Below are positions 26,195-34,083 of a stretch of 64,000 nt of DNA, in pieces. The position numbers were made by a program, and so were the translations under genes. The stretch comes from Halalkalibacter alkaliphilus (lineage in GTDB: Bacteria; Bacillota; Bacilli; Bacillales; Bacillaceae_D). The first letter of the stretch is position 1. Every line of letters begins with the position of its first letter. The stretch lies in assembly GCF_023555415.1 (NCBI RefSeq), contig NZ_JAKRYL010000004.1:186001-250000 (forward strand), in the 5' to 3' direction. The notes under the pieces are model-generated. The model did no database searches. It was not told where the DNA came from and saw nothing but the letters and a program-made list of their open reading frames with translations.

Positions 26195-27583
26195 ATGGTA
26201 AGTAAGAGAAATTTTTGGGTAGCATTAATGTTAATGACTCTAGTTATGTTAGCTGGGTGTAGCTCGCAGACGACTGAAAATAGTGTATCAGCAGATGAAG
26301 AGCAAGCACCAATACATCCAGTTGAAATAGAACAGATAACAAAAGGAACCCTTTCTAATGATTTGAATTTATCAGGTCATGTAATGGCTGGGTCACACAT
26401 GGCTGTTTTACCGATGTTAACTGGAGAAGTAAAGGCGGTACACGTCAAAAACGGTGATACGGTACAACGTGGGGACGCTCTTTTTGAGTTAGATGCAACA
26501 GATGTAGAATTAAACATTGCTCAAGCTCGTGCAGGATTAGAAGCTGCCCAAGCGAGTCTAACTAGTGCCAAAAACATGAGAGATCAAAGTGTCAAACAAG
26601 CAGAAATGCAGGTAGAACAAGCAAAGAATACGTACAATATGATTTCAAATGCTGAAGATTCGTCGGATGTTGATCTTTCTGAAGTGCCTGAAGAGCTTCA
26701 GGCCGTTTTTGCTAGTTTACTAGGTGGAAGTATGCCGACTGAACAAGATAAACAACAAGCAAAATCTGCTGTAAGACAAGCTGAGATGGGATTAGAACAA
26801 GCAAAATCAACCGATCAAATCAAAGCAGCTGAAGCCTCTGTAAAACAAGCTCAAATTTCTGTTGATATGGCAGAACAACAAAAAACACATGCTGTTGTAA
26901 AGGCGCCGATGTCTGGTCAAGTTACAGGCCTTGATGTCAGCGTAGGTGAAATGGCATCACCTCAAGCACCACTTTTACAATTAGTACAAATGGATTCACC
27001 AGTCGTTGAAGTAAATGTCAACGAATCGCAGCTTCCTAATTTAAAGGAAGGACAAGAAGTTATAGTTCATATTAGGTCATTCAACCAAACGTATGAAGGC
27101 AAGATCAACTATATAAGTTTGCTTCCTTCTGAACAATCCCGTTCATATCCTGTTGAGATTGAACTTGCAAATCCAGATGGCAATCTTCGTGTAGGTATGC
27201 TTGCAGAAGTGTTGATTGAAACTGGTGGGGATAATGAACAAGTTGTTGCACCTGTAAATGCAGTCATTGAACAGAATAATGAAACATTTGTGTATGTAAC
27301 TACAGATGGGACAACTGTAGAAAGGCGCGACATTTCAATTAATGGTGAAACGGCAGAATGGTTTGGGATTGAAAGTGGTTTACAAGAAGGAGAATACGTT
27401 GTTGTAAGAGGGAGTCACCAGTTATATGATGGTGCACTGATCAATATTCGTAACGATATTAATCCGTCGTTTGAAGAACAAGACGATGAAGAAGTCGAAC
27501 AAGAAGATCTAGATGATGAAGAAGAGTTAAGTGAAGAACAATCCATCGAGAATGTTGAAAGATCTTCTACTAAAGGTAATTAA
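26195..27583 (+). CDS. RND efflux adaptor lipoprotein (HlyD/MFP type)
   Basis: A 462-residue lipoprotein with lipobox LAGC near residue 22. The barrel-sandwich hybrid halves surround a coiled coil of Ala/Gln-rich helices (ARAGLEAAQASLTSAKN, KQAEMQVEQAKNTYN ... KAAEASVKQAQISVDMAEQQ), then VVKAPMSGQVTGLDVSVGEM. A beta-barrel and a C-terminal acidic tail (DDEEVEQEDLDDEEE) end the protein. Adaptors of this type pair with RND pumps; in Gram-positives no outer-membrane channel is needed. The pump gene follows 16 bases later. TTGGAGGGCAA precedes the ATG. Confidence 0.88.
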   Translation: MVSKRNFWVALMLMTLVMLAGCSSQTTENSVSADEEQAPIHPVEIEQITKGTLSNDLNLSGHVMAGSHMAVLPMLTGEVKAVHVKNGDTVQRGDALFELDATDVELNIAQARAGLEAAQASLTSAKNMRDQSVKQAEMQVEQAKNTYNMISNAEDSSDVDLSEVPEELQAVFASLLGGSMPTEQDKQQAKSAVRQAEMGLEQAKSTDQIKAAEASVKQAQISVDMAEQQKTHAVVKAPMSGQVTGLDVSVGEMASPQAPLLQLVQMDSPVVEVNVNESQLPNLKEGQEVIVHIRSFNQTYEGKINYISLLPSEQSRSYPVEIELANPDGNLRVGMLAEVLIETGGDNEQVVAPVNAVIEQNNETFVYVTTDGTTVERRDISINGETAEWFGIESGLQEGEYVVVRGSHQLYDGALINIRNDINPSFEEQDDEEVEQEDLDDEEELSEEQSIENVERSSTKGN

Positions 27584-27599
27584 AACGGAGGTACTGTAG

Positions 27600-30500
27600 T
27601 TGAAACTGATTAATGAATCTGTCAAGCGACCAGTTGGTGTCATCATCATTGCTCTTGTTATGATGATTTTAGGAGGAGTTTCATTATCTGGGTTAAAGGT
27701 AGATTTAATGCCAGATATGGACTTGCCAATTGCTGTTGTCATGACACCGTATAACGGTGCTGCGCCTCAAGAAGTTGAGAATTTAGTTACTCGACCTCTC
27801 GAAGGTGCGTTGAGTGCTACTGAAGGTTTAGACACGATGCAGTCAATTTCTGCTCAAAATCAATCTCTTATTCTATTAATGTATGATTTTAATACGGATT
27901 TGGATACGGTCATGTTAGATTTGCGAGATAGGATTGATATGGTTCGACAAGGTCTGCCAGAAGGAGCTGGTGACCCAAGTGTTATGCGCTTTGATCCAAA
28001 TCAAATGCCAATTATGCAGATTGGGATCTCGGGAGAAATGGATTTAACGAGACTGACGCATATTGCAGAAGATAGTATTATTCCCCGGCTTGAACGAATA
28101 CCTGGAGTTGGTCAAGTTGAATTAACGGGTGCACAAGTAAGAGAGATAGTTGTGGAGCCTGACGTGAGAATGTTACAAAATTATGGTGTGACATTAACTC
28201 AGCTATCGCAAATTATTGGTGGAGAAAGCATGAGTGCTCCTGCAGGTGAGGTGGAGCGCGGAGGACAAGAAGTGCCCCTTCGAATCGTTGGTGATTTCCG
28301 CTCAACAACAGATATTGAAAACATTAACATTCCTCTTCAAACAGGGGGGACGATAAAATTATCTGAAGTTGCAGACGTGAATGATACGTTCCGTGAGGTG
28401 TCTTCTTTAGCTTATGTCAACGGGGAACCTACTTTAAGCCTTGATATTGTAAAGCAAGGGGATGCGAATACAGTAGATGTTTCAGATGCTGTGTCAAATC
28501 AATTAGAGACGATCGAATCAGAGTTAACACAAGGCGTGTCATTAACAAAAATTATGGATTCGGCTGAGTTCATCAAAGACTCTATTCAAAGTGTTGTTAT
28601 GAATATGATTCTAGGTGGATCAATGGCAATTATCGTTCTACTAGTCTTTTTAAGAAGTTTTAGAAGTACATTAATTATTGGTTTATCAATTCCAATAGCG
28701 TTAATCTCAGCATTTACATTACTATATTTTGCTGGTCAAACGATTAATATTATTACTCTTGGTGGATTAGCATTAGGTATAGGATTATTAGTAGATAGCT
28801 CGATTGTCATTTTGGAAAACATCTATAAATACCGTGAAAGAGGCTACAGCCGTGTTGAAGCTGCCAAAAAAGGGGCATCAGAAGTATCTTCTGCTGTAAT
28901 TGCCTCAACATTAACAAGTTTAGTTGTCTTTGTCCCAATTGTTTTTACTGGTGGCATTGCTGCAGAGCTGTTTATGCCGTTAGCTCTTACGGTCGGGTTT
29001 ACTCTGCTTGCTTCTTTGGTTGTTGCTTTAACGATTGTCCCTATGTTATCCGGTCTTTTGTTGCCGAAGATAGCTGTGGTAGAAGAGCCTAAAGGGTTTG
29101 CGAAGGTAAGCGTACGTATTGGACAATTCTTTGATGGTGTCGATAACTTCTATCGAAAGATGTTAAAGTGGGCAATCAAACGCAAAAAAACAATTGTTTT
29201 TGGTACATTAATCTTACTTGTTGCTAGTTTAGGTGGAGTAAGATTCGTGGGAGTCGAATTAATCCCAGCGTTTGATCAGGGCGAAATAACAGCTAGTTTT
29301 GAAATGCCTACTGGTACATCTTTAGAAGAAACAAGAGAATCGTTAATGGAACTTGAAGAGTATTTGTTAAGTACAGGTGTTACAGAAGTCATTTATTCCT
29401 CTGTTGGAGGAGGGGGAATGATGGGAATGGGAGGTGGAGGAGGAAATAGTGGAGACCTCTACATCCGTCTTGTACCAGCAAGTGAACGAAATGTCACGAC
29501 AAATGATGTGATAAAAGGTTTCCGTGATTTCTCCGAGACTCTTCCTGATATAGATCTTAGTGTGATGGCCTTTGAAAGTGATGGTATGGGTGGAAACCCG
29601 ATTGAAATTGAAGTTCGAGGAGAAGATTTTGATACGTTAAGACTTGTTGCTGATGATATTCAAGAAATCATTAATAACGTCCCTGGTACGAACAATGTTA
29701 CGCATTCTATGGGTGAAGCAAGACCTGAAGTGCAAATTCATGTTGATCGGGATGTAGCTGCACAATACGGTTTATCATATGGGGATGTGATGCAAACAGT
29801 TAGAAACAGTGTGACTGGGGTTGTTGCAACACAAATGAGAACAGAAGGACAGGAGATCGATATTTCAGTTATTTTGCCGATCGAATACAGAGAGAATTAT
29901 AACCAAATTCAAAACCTTCCTATCTTAACGCCAACAGGAGATATGATTTCTTTATCCGATGTTGCAGAATTTGTGCAGGCTGAGGGGCCAAATGTGATAA
30001 ATCGACAAGATCAAACGCGTGGTGTTTCAATAACAGGCGATATTATGGATCGAGATTTAGGAAGTGTTATGTCAGAGATAGAAGCAGAGCTTGATCAATA
30101 CATCTTCCCTGAAGGGTATGATTATCAAACAGGTGGAGATTATGAGATGATGCTTGATGCCTTTTTCGATCTCACTTTAGCATTGGCTCTCGCTATCTTT
30201 TTAGTCTATGCGGTTATGGCATTCCAGTTTGAAAAAGTGTTGTATCCATTTATTGTGATGTTCAGTCTTCCTGCTACATTTATTGGTATTATACTTGGTT
30301 TCGTCTTAACGGGCAGACCTCTAAGTGCCCCTGCATTTATTGGGGTCATTATGCTAGCGGGTATTGTTGTAAATAATGCCATTGTACTTGTCGATTACAT
30401 TAATAAGCTAAGAGAACGAGGACTCGAGAGAGAAGAAGCCATATTACAAGCAGGGCCTACAAGATTACGTCCTATTCTAATGACGATGCTCACAACGGTT

Positions 30501-30707
30501 CTTGCCATGGTGCCACTTGCTATTGGAATTGGTGAAGGTGCAGAACTTCAAGCACCGATGGCAACGGTTATCGTATTTGGTTTATCCTTCTCGACATTTA
30601 TTACATTGCTCCTTGTACCAGTTATGTACATTTACACGGACAACTTTACAAATTGGTTGAAAGGGTTATTTAGACGAAAGAAAGACCATGAAATAGAAAC
30701 AGATTAA
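27600..30707 (+). CDS. RND-family efflux permease (HAE-type, SwrC/YerP-like)
   Basis: A 1035-residue RND pump with 12 membrane helices and two large extracellular loops. It starts LINESVKRPVGVIIIALVMM and has the typical PVMYIYTD end. TM4 reads GIGLLVDSSIVILENI: the usual Asp-Asp proton-relay pair is Asp-Ser here. TM10 has GIVVNNAIVLVDYINKLRERG. A glycine-rich insert (GGGGMMGMGGGGGNSG) lies in the second loop. Related Gram-positive pumps such as B. subtilis SwrC export surfactin-type or toxic compounds; the substrate here is unknown. TTG at 27600 follows GGAGG. It is co-transcribed with the adaptor, and a terminator follows. Confidence 0.9.
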   Translation: MKLINESVKRPVGVIIIALVMMILGGVSLSGLKVDLMPDMDLPIAVVMTPYNGAAPQEVENLVTRPLEGALSATEGLDTMQSISAQNQSLILLMYDFNTDLDTVMLDLRDRIDMVRQGLPEGAGDPSVMRFDPNQMPIMQIGISGEMDLTRLTHIAEDSIIPRLERIPGVGQVELTGAQVREIVVEPDVRMLQNYGVTLTQLSQIIGGESMSAPAGEVERGGQEVPLRIVGDFRSTTDIENINIPLQTGGTIKLSEVADVNDTFREVSSLAYVNGEPTLSLDIVKQGDANTVDVSDAVSNQLETIESELTQGVSLTKIMDSAEFIKDSIQSVVMNMILGGSMAIIVLLVFLRSFRSTLIIGLSIPIALISAFTLLYFAGQTINIITLGGLALGIGLLVDSSIVILENIYKYRERGYSRVEAAKKGASEVSSAVIASTLTSLVVFVPIVFTGGIAAELFMPLALTVGFTLLASLVVALTIVPMLSGLLLPKIAVVEEPKGFAKVSVRIGQFFDGVDNFYRKMLKWAIKRKKTIVFGTLILLVASLGGVRFVGVELIPAFDQGEITASFEMPTGTSLEETRESLMELEEYLLSTGVTEVIYSSVGGGGMMGMGGGGGNSGDLYIRLVPASERNVTTNDVIKGFRDFSETLPDIDLSVMAFESDGMGGNPIEIEVRGEDFDTLRLVADDIQEIINNVPGTNNVTHSMGEARPEVQIHVDRDVAAQYGLSYGDVMQTVRNSVTGVVATQMRTEGQEIDISVILPIEYRENYNQIQNLPILTPTGDMISLSDVAEFVQAEGPNVINRQDQTRGVSITGDIMDRDLGSVMSEIEAELDQYIFPEGYDYQTGGDYEMMLDAFFDLTLALALAIFLVYAVMAFQFEKVLYPFIVMFSLPATFIGIILGFVLTGRPLSAPAFIGVIMLAGIVVNNAIVLVDYINKLRERGLEREEAILQAGPTRLRPILMTMLTTVLAMVPLAIGIGEGAELQAPMATVIVFGLSFSTFITLLLVPVMYIYTDNFTNWLKGLFRRKKDHEIETD

Positions 30708-30711
30708 AGAG

Positions 30712-30758
30712 AAGTAAGCCTGCTTGAGGGAGGGTTTCCTAAAGGCAGGCTTACTTTG
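30712..30758. terminator. Convergent terminator of the RND operon
   Basis: AAGTAAGCCTGC pairs perfectly with GCAGGCTTACTT around a 21-base loop. Confidence 0.8.
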
Positions 30759-30788
30759 TTATTTGGGTTCTATAAAGATTGTTTCCGT

Positions 30789-31187
30789 TTATTCCTCTTT
30801 TTCTGTACCCTGTTCTTTGTTAAACCAGAGAGGTTCCTTGTCATCTACATCGCCATTATAGTTAATTAAGATTTCTTCCCCTGCTTTAATATCCGTGTAA
30901 GCATAGTAATCAAATGTATGAGTATCAAAATTTATATCATAAGTGGCATTCGGAGTATAGGAGTGATTAAATAGCATTCCATATCCTAAAACAATTGCCC
31001 CATGGTTAATTCCATATTCATAGACGTAATCGGAAAGAACCGTATGTTCAATTAATATGTCCTGTTCATTCGGGTAAGGAAGGACAGGGGCTGAATGAAT
31101 GAGTTGCCCTTTCTTTATATCTTTAGTTGCAAAGACACCTCGATTAAATTCCCCATCGCTAAGTTCTGATTTTTTAACTTCTATCAT
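30789..31187 (-). CDS. SET-domain protein (putative protein-lysine methyltransferase)
   Basis: A 132-residue protein that is almost only a SET domain. The opening FNRGVFATKDIKKGQLI is the SET-I entry; the pseudoknot elements are GYGMLFNHSYTPNATYD (NHS) and AGEEILINYNGD, with the Tyr of the active site. SET enzymes transfer a methyl group from SAM to lysine. Bacterial examples are known, including in Bacillus; targets are mostly unidentified. TAGGTG precedes the ATG. A MITE-like element lies just upstream of its promoter side. Confidence 0.8.
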   Translation of the reverse strand: MIEVKKSELSDGEFNRGVFATKDIKKGQLIHSAPVLPYPNEQDILIEHTVLSDYVYEYGINHGAIVLGYGMLFNHSYTPNATYDINFDTHTFDYYAYTDIKAGEEILINYNGDVDDKEPLWFNKEQGTEKEE

Positions 31188-31219
31188 ATTGTCACCTACA
31201 AGTTTTTATTTTTATAAAT

Positions 31220-31437
31220 GGCTGTTTTCGTATACTTTGTTGTTTTTATGGGTTACGTGCCCCGTGCCTTGTTTCATTGCGCTCCAGCCACTCGCTTTCC
31301 GCGGGGAGGTGCCGAGCCTCCTCGGCTGCGCCTGTGGGGTCTCGCCCCTACCTCTGTATCCCGCAGGAGTCGAGTGACTTCCGCTCCATTTTACTCCGGA
31401 AAACCTATATCATAGCAACAATCTTTACGAAATAGCC
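31220..31437. mobile_element. MITE-like element with 8-bp target duplication
   Basis: A 218-bp non-coding element begins GGCTGTTTTCGTATACTTTG and ends with the inverted counterpart (CAACAATCTTTACGAAATAG then CC). It is flanked on both sides by TTATAAAT (31212-31219 and 31438-31445), a perfect target-site duplication. The middle is far more GC-rich than its surroundings (for example TTTCCGCGGGGAGGTGCC, CCCGCAGGAGTCGAGTGAC), matching a dispersed repeat seen in many Bacillaceae genomes. A shorter copy is at 15197-15319. No transposase is encoded. The 219 bases from 31438 to the next gene hold only AT-rich DNA. Confidence 0.85.
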
Positions 31438-31656
31438 TTATAAATAAAGTTTATCAATCATATTATTTTTGCAGATTTAATGGCTTTTTACAATAAAACA
31501 CTATTATTTATGACCAAATTGTTTTTAGTAAGCTCATTACAGCCTTAACGAAATAAAAAAGATTTATTTTTTCCTACAGTACTATAAAAAGTGTTAAAAT
31601 GGAAAGTGTGCAAAAGACATATATACTTAGAGAGAATACATAAAGGAAGGTAATTT

Positions 31657-32832
31657 ATGTCGGAACAAAACATAACAAGATTACATATATCAGGGAAAGA
31701 GCTAATTCTTATTGGAACGGCACATGTATCAAAGCAAAGTGCAGAACAAGTAAAAGAAGTGATTGAATCAGAGAAACCTGACACGGTTTGTGTGGAGTTA
31801 GATGATCAAAGATATCAGTCCATTAAGGATGCTAATAAATGGAAAAATATGGATATATTTAAGGTGATCAAAGAAAAGAAAGCAACTCTCCTTCTTATGA
31901 ACTTAATTATAGGTTCATTTCAAAAGAGAATGGCCAAACAATTTGGTATTAAACCCGGTCAAGAAATGATACAAGGGATTGATTCTGCAGAAGAAATAGG
32001 TGCTAATCTTGTCCTTGCTGATCGCAATATCCAAATTACTTTTGCAAGAATTTGGCATGGTGTAGGATTATGGGGAAGAGCAAAATTAATGATGGAAATT
32101 ATATATAGTGTCTTTAGCAAAGATGAAATTTCTGAAGAAGAAATGGAAAAGATGAAATCAAAAGATATGCTCAATTCGATGCTTCATGAATTTACAATTG
32201 CCTTTCCTAAATTAAAGAAACCATTAATTGATGAAAGGGACCAGTATTTAGCACAAAAGATTAAAGAAGCACCTGGCAACAAAATTGTTGCTGTTTTAGG
32301 TGCTGCCCATGTTCCTGGTATTAAAGAAGAAATAAAAAGAGATCATGATTTAGACGCTTTATCCAAGCGACCGCCTAAATCTGTCGCTCCTAAATTAATT
32401 GCATGGTTCATCCCGCTTCTTATTCTAGGAATTATTGGCTATACTTTCTATACTAACCCTGCTGTTGGTGTAAATTTAACGATGAGTTGGGTCCTATGGA
32501 ATGGCTTTTTTGCTGCAATTGGGGCAGCTATTGCTTTTGGCCACCCGTTAACGGTCATTACAGCCTTTATCGTAGCGCCACTTACTTCGTTGTATCCACT
32601 TCTTGCAGCCGGATGGTTTGCTGGTTTTGTCGAAGCGTACATTCGAAAACCAAAAGTGGGGGATTTTGAAAATTTATCAGATGATGTGTTTACAGTGAAA
32701 GGTTTTTGGAGCAATTCTGTAACTAGAATCTTGCTTGTTGTTGTGTTGGCAAACTTAGGGAGCACGTTAGGGTCCATCATTGGAGGAGCCGACGTTGTTC
32801 GTATGTTTATACAAAATATTTTAGGATCTTAG
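31657..32832 (+). CDS. TraB/PrgY-family membrane protein
   Basis: A 391-residue protein. The cytosolic TraB domain (1-235) carries the family motifs LIGTAHVSKQS, VCVELDDQRY and VAVLGAAHVPGI with the conserved His residues. Four or five membrane helices follow in the C-terminal third. The family includes TraB/PrgY, which stop self-response to sex pheromones in enterococci and are proposed peptidases. Chromosomal Bacillus members have no proven role. AAAGGAAGG precedes the ATG; a terminator follows. Confidence 0.88.
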   Translation: MSEQNITRLHISGKELILIGTAHVSKQSAEQVKEVIESEKPDTVCVELDDQRYQSIKDANKWKNMDIFKVIKEKKATLLLMNLIIGSFQKRMAKQFGIKPGQEMIQGIDSAEEIGANLVLADRNIQITFARIWHGVGLWGRAKLMMEIIYSVFSKDEISEEEMEKMKSKDMLNSMLHEFTIAFPKLKKPLIDERDQYLAQKIKEAPGNKIVAVLGAAHVPGIKEEIKRDHDLDALSKRPPKSVAPKLIAWFIPLLILGIIGYTFYTNPAVGVNLTMSWVLWNGFFAAIGAAIAFGHPLTVITAFIVAPLTSLYPLLAAGWFAGFVEAYIRKPKVGDFENLSDDVFTVKGFWSNSVTRILLVVVLANLGSTLGSIIGGADVVRMFIQNILGS

Positions 32833-32839
32833 TACAAAC

Positions 32840-32872
32840 ACCATGTCTCACAATTTGAGGCATGGTTTTTTG
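32840..32872 (+). terminator. Terminator of the TraB-family gene
   Basis: ACCATGTCTCA pairs with TGAGGCATGGT and is followed by TTTTT. Confidence 0.85.
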
Positions 32873-33060
32873 CAATCAAATTATCGATTTACTGTTCTAA
32901 TACTAGGCATTAAGTTATGATAACACCCTAATATTATGTCACTTTTGTTACAAACATCTGACCTTTGTCGTATTTTCTTGTTTTGGATCGAATTTTTGAC
33001 ATAAACATTGTATAATTAGATCTTGAGTGAAAATAGATTCATATAAGGGAGGATTCTATT

Positions 33061-33447
33061 ATGATGGAATGGGCGTTAGCCATACTGTTTGGTTCAGCCA
33101 TTTTGTTGCTCATTTTGTCGTTTTCTAAAACTAGGCAATCTCAAAAAGCGGCACAACAAGAATTGGAACAATTCTCTATTTCAATAATGGAAGAAGTGTA
33201 TCAGTTACAGAAGAAAATGCGTGATTTTGAGCTTGATGCTGAAATTTCTGCAAATGAGAAAGGAAAACAATCTGTTTCTCCTAAACAAAGAATCTTAATG
33301 CGTGAAGTACTAGACTTACATAAGCGCGGATATTCATTGGAAGGGATTGCTACAGAAACAGAGTTAACTGAAAATGAAGTAAGACTCTTGCTTACTCCTT
33401 ATCTAGAAGAGAAAGACGAAAGGAGAAAAGTAGCCAATGACAGCTAA
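33061..33447 (+). CDS. Membrane-anchored coiled-coil protein with C-terminal HTH (SwrB/DUF6115-like)
   Basis: A 128-residue protein with an N-terminal membrane helix (WALAILFGSAILLLILSF), a coiled-coil segment (QQELEQFSISIMEEVYQLQKK) and a C-terminal helix-turn-helix-like end (MREVLDLHKRGYSLEGIATE then TELTENEVRLLL). The same layout is found in SwrB/YlxL and DUF6115 proteins of Bacillus. It overlaps the next gene by 11 bases. GGGAGG precedes the ATG. The family assignment is tentative. Confidence 0.5.
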   Translation: MMEWALAILFGSAILLLILSFSKTRQSQKAAQQELEQFSISIMEEVYQLQKKMRDFELDAEISANEKGKQSVSPKQRILMREVLDLHKRGYSLEGIATETELTENEVRLLLTPYLEEKDERRKVANDS

Positions 33448-33937
33448 CTCATTACGGAGCTTTGCTGGAGGGATACTTATTGCGGCAAGCGTTTGCGGAG
33501 CAGTGTATTTTTTTGGTTCAAGTGATGTAGCCCAAACACAAGCAGAAGAGAAGATGTCAATAGATGAAATGAAATCCACATTAGCAGCCGAAGGGTATTT
33601 CATCTATACAGAAGAAGAATGGCAAGAGCAACTAGAATATGTTGCGGCTGAAGCTTATGAACAAGCAGAAGCAAGCATTGCTAGTCAAGGAGATGAAGAA
33701 ACAGAGGAAACGAACGAAACGGTTGAATACCGTACGAAGTTGATTCTAACTGTTTCATCAGGAATGACAAGTATTGATGTAGGAAATGCTCTTGTTCGAG
33801 CAGATATTATTGATAATTCAATGGCTTTCTTTAATGAAGTAGAAAGTCGCGGACTTGCCAATTCATTACGTCCAGGTACATTTGAAATTACCAGTGACAT
33901 GTCATTAGATGAGGTCATCTCAACCATATTTAAATAA
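33437..33937 (+). CDS. MltG (YceG)-like membrane protein, catalytic core missing
   Basis: A 166-residue protein with one N-terminal membrane helix and an extracytoplasmic domain. The C-terminal part, LILTVSSGMTSIDVGNALVR followed by ADIIDNSMAFFNEVESRGLA and LRPGTFEITSDMSLDEVI, resembles the LysM-like entry domain of endolytic transglycosylase MltG. The MltG catalytic domain itself is absent. It may help position cell-wall enzymes; the neighbour downstream is a PbpC-type protein. ATG at 33437 lies inside the upstream gene behind AAAGGAG. Confidence 0.5.
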   Translation: MTANSLRSFAGGILIAASVCGAVYFFGSSDVAQTQAEEKMSIDEMKSTLAAEGYFIYTEEEWQEQLEYVAAEAYEQAEASIASQGDEETEETNETVEYRTKLILTVSSGMTSIDVGNALVRADIIDNSMAFFNEVESRGLANSLRPGTFEITSDMSLDEVISTIFK

Positions 33938-33945
33938 TGATTTTT

Positions 33946-33982
33946 AAGAGATACATGGCGGTTGCTTGTATCTCTTTTTCTT
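33946..33982 (+). terminator. Terminator before pbpC
   Basis: AAGAGATACA pairs perfectly with TGTATCTCTT, followed by TTTC. Confidence 0.85.
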
Positions 33983-34007
33983 TGTTTAAAAAGATACTCC
34001 GATTGAA

Positions 34008-34044
34008 ATAGTTTTAAATGGTAGCAAATGGATATTAAAACTAT
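34008..34044. promoter_or_regulatory. Dyad upstream of pbpC
   Basis: ATAGTTTTAA (34008-34017) and TTAAAACTAT (34035-34044) form a perfect 10+10 inverted repeat, 40 bases before the start. It is a candidate operator; it lacks GC pairs and a T tract, so a terminator is unlikely. Confidence 0.4.
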
Positions 34045-34083
34045 TAAAATAAGGATAGATTAACATAAATGTGGGGGGTACAA

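Noticed and set aside
31099-31415. Two + strand frames across the SET gene and the MITE
   Set aside because: They are antisense to a good gene and run through a non-coding GC-rich repeat.
33437-33937. Complete MltG transglycosylase
   Set aside because: Too short; the catalytic domain with its Glu is absent.
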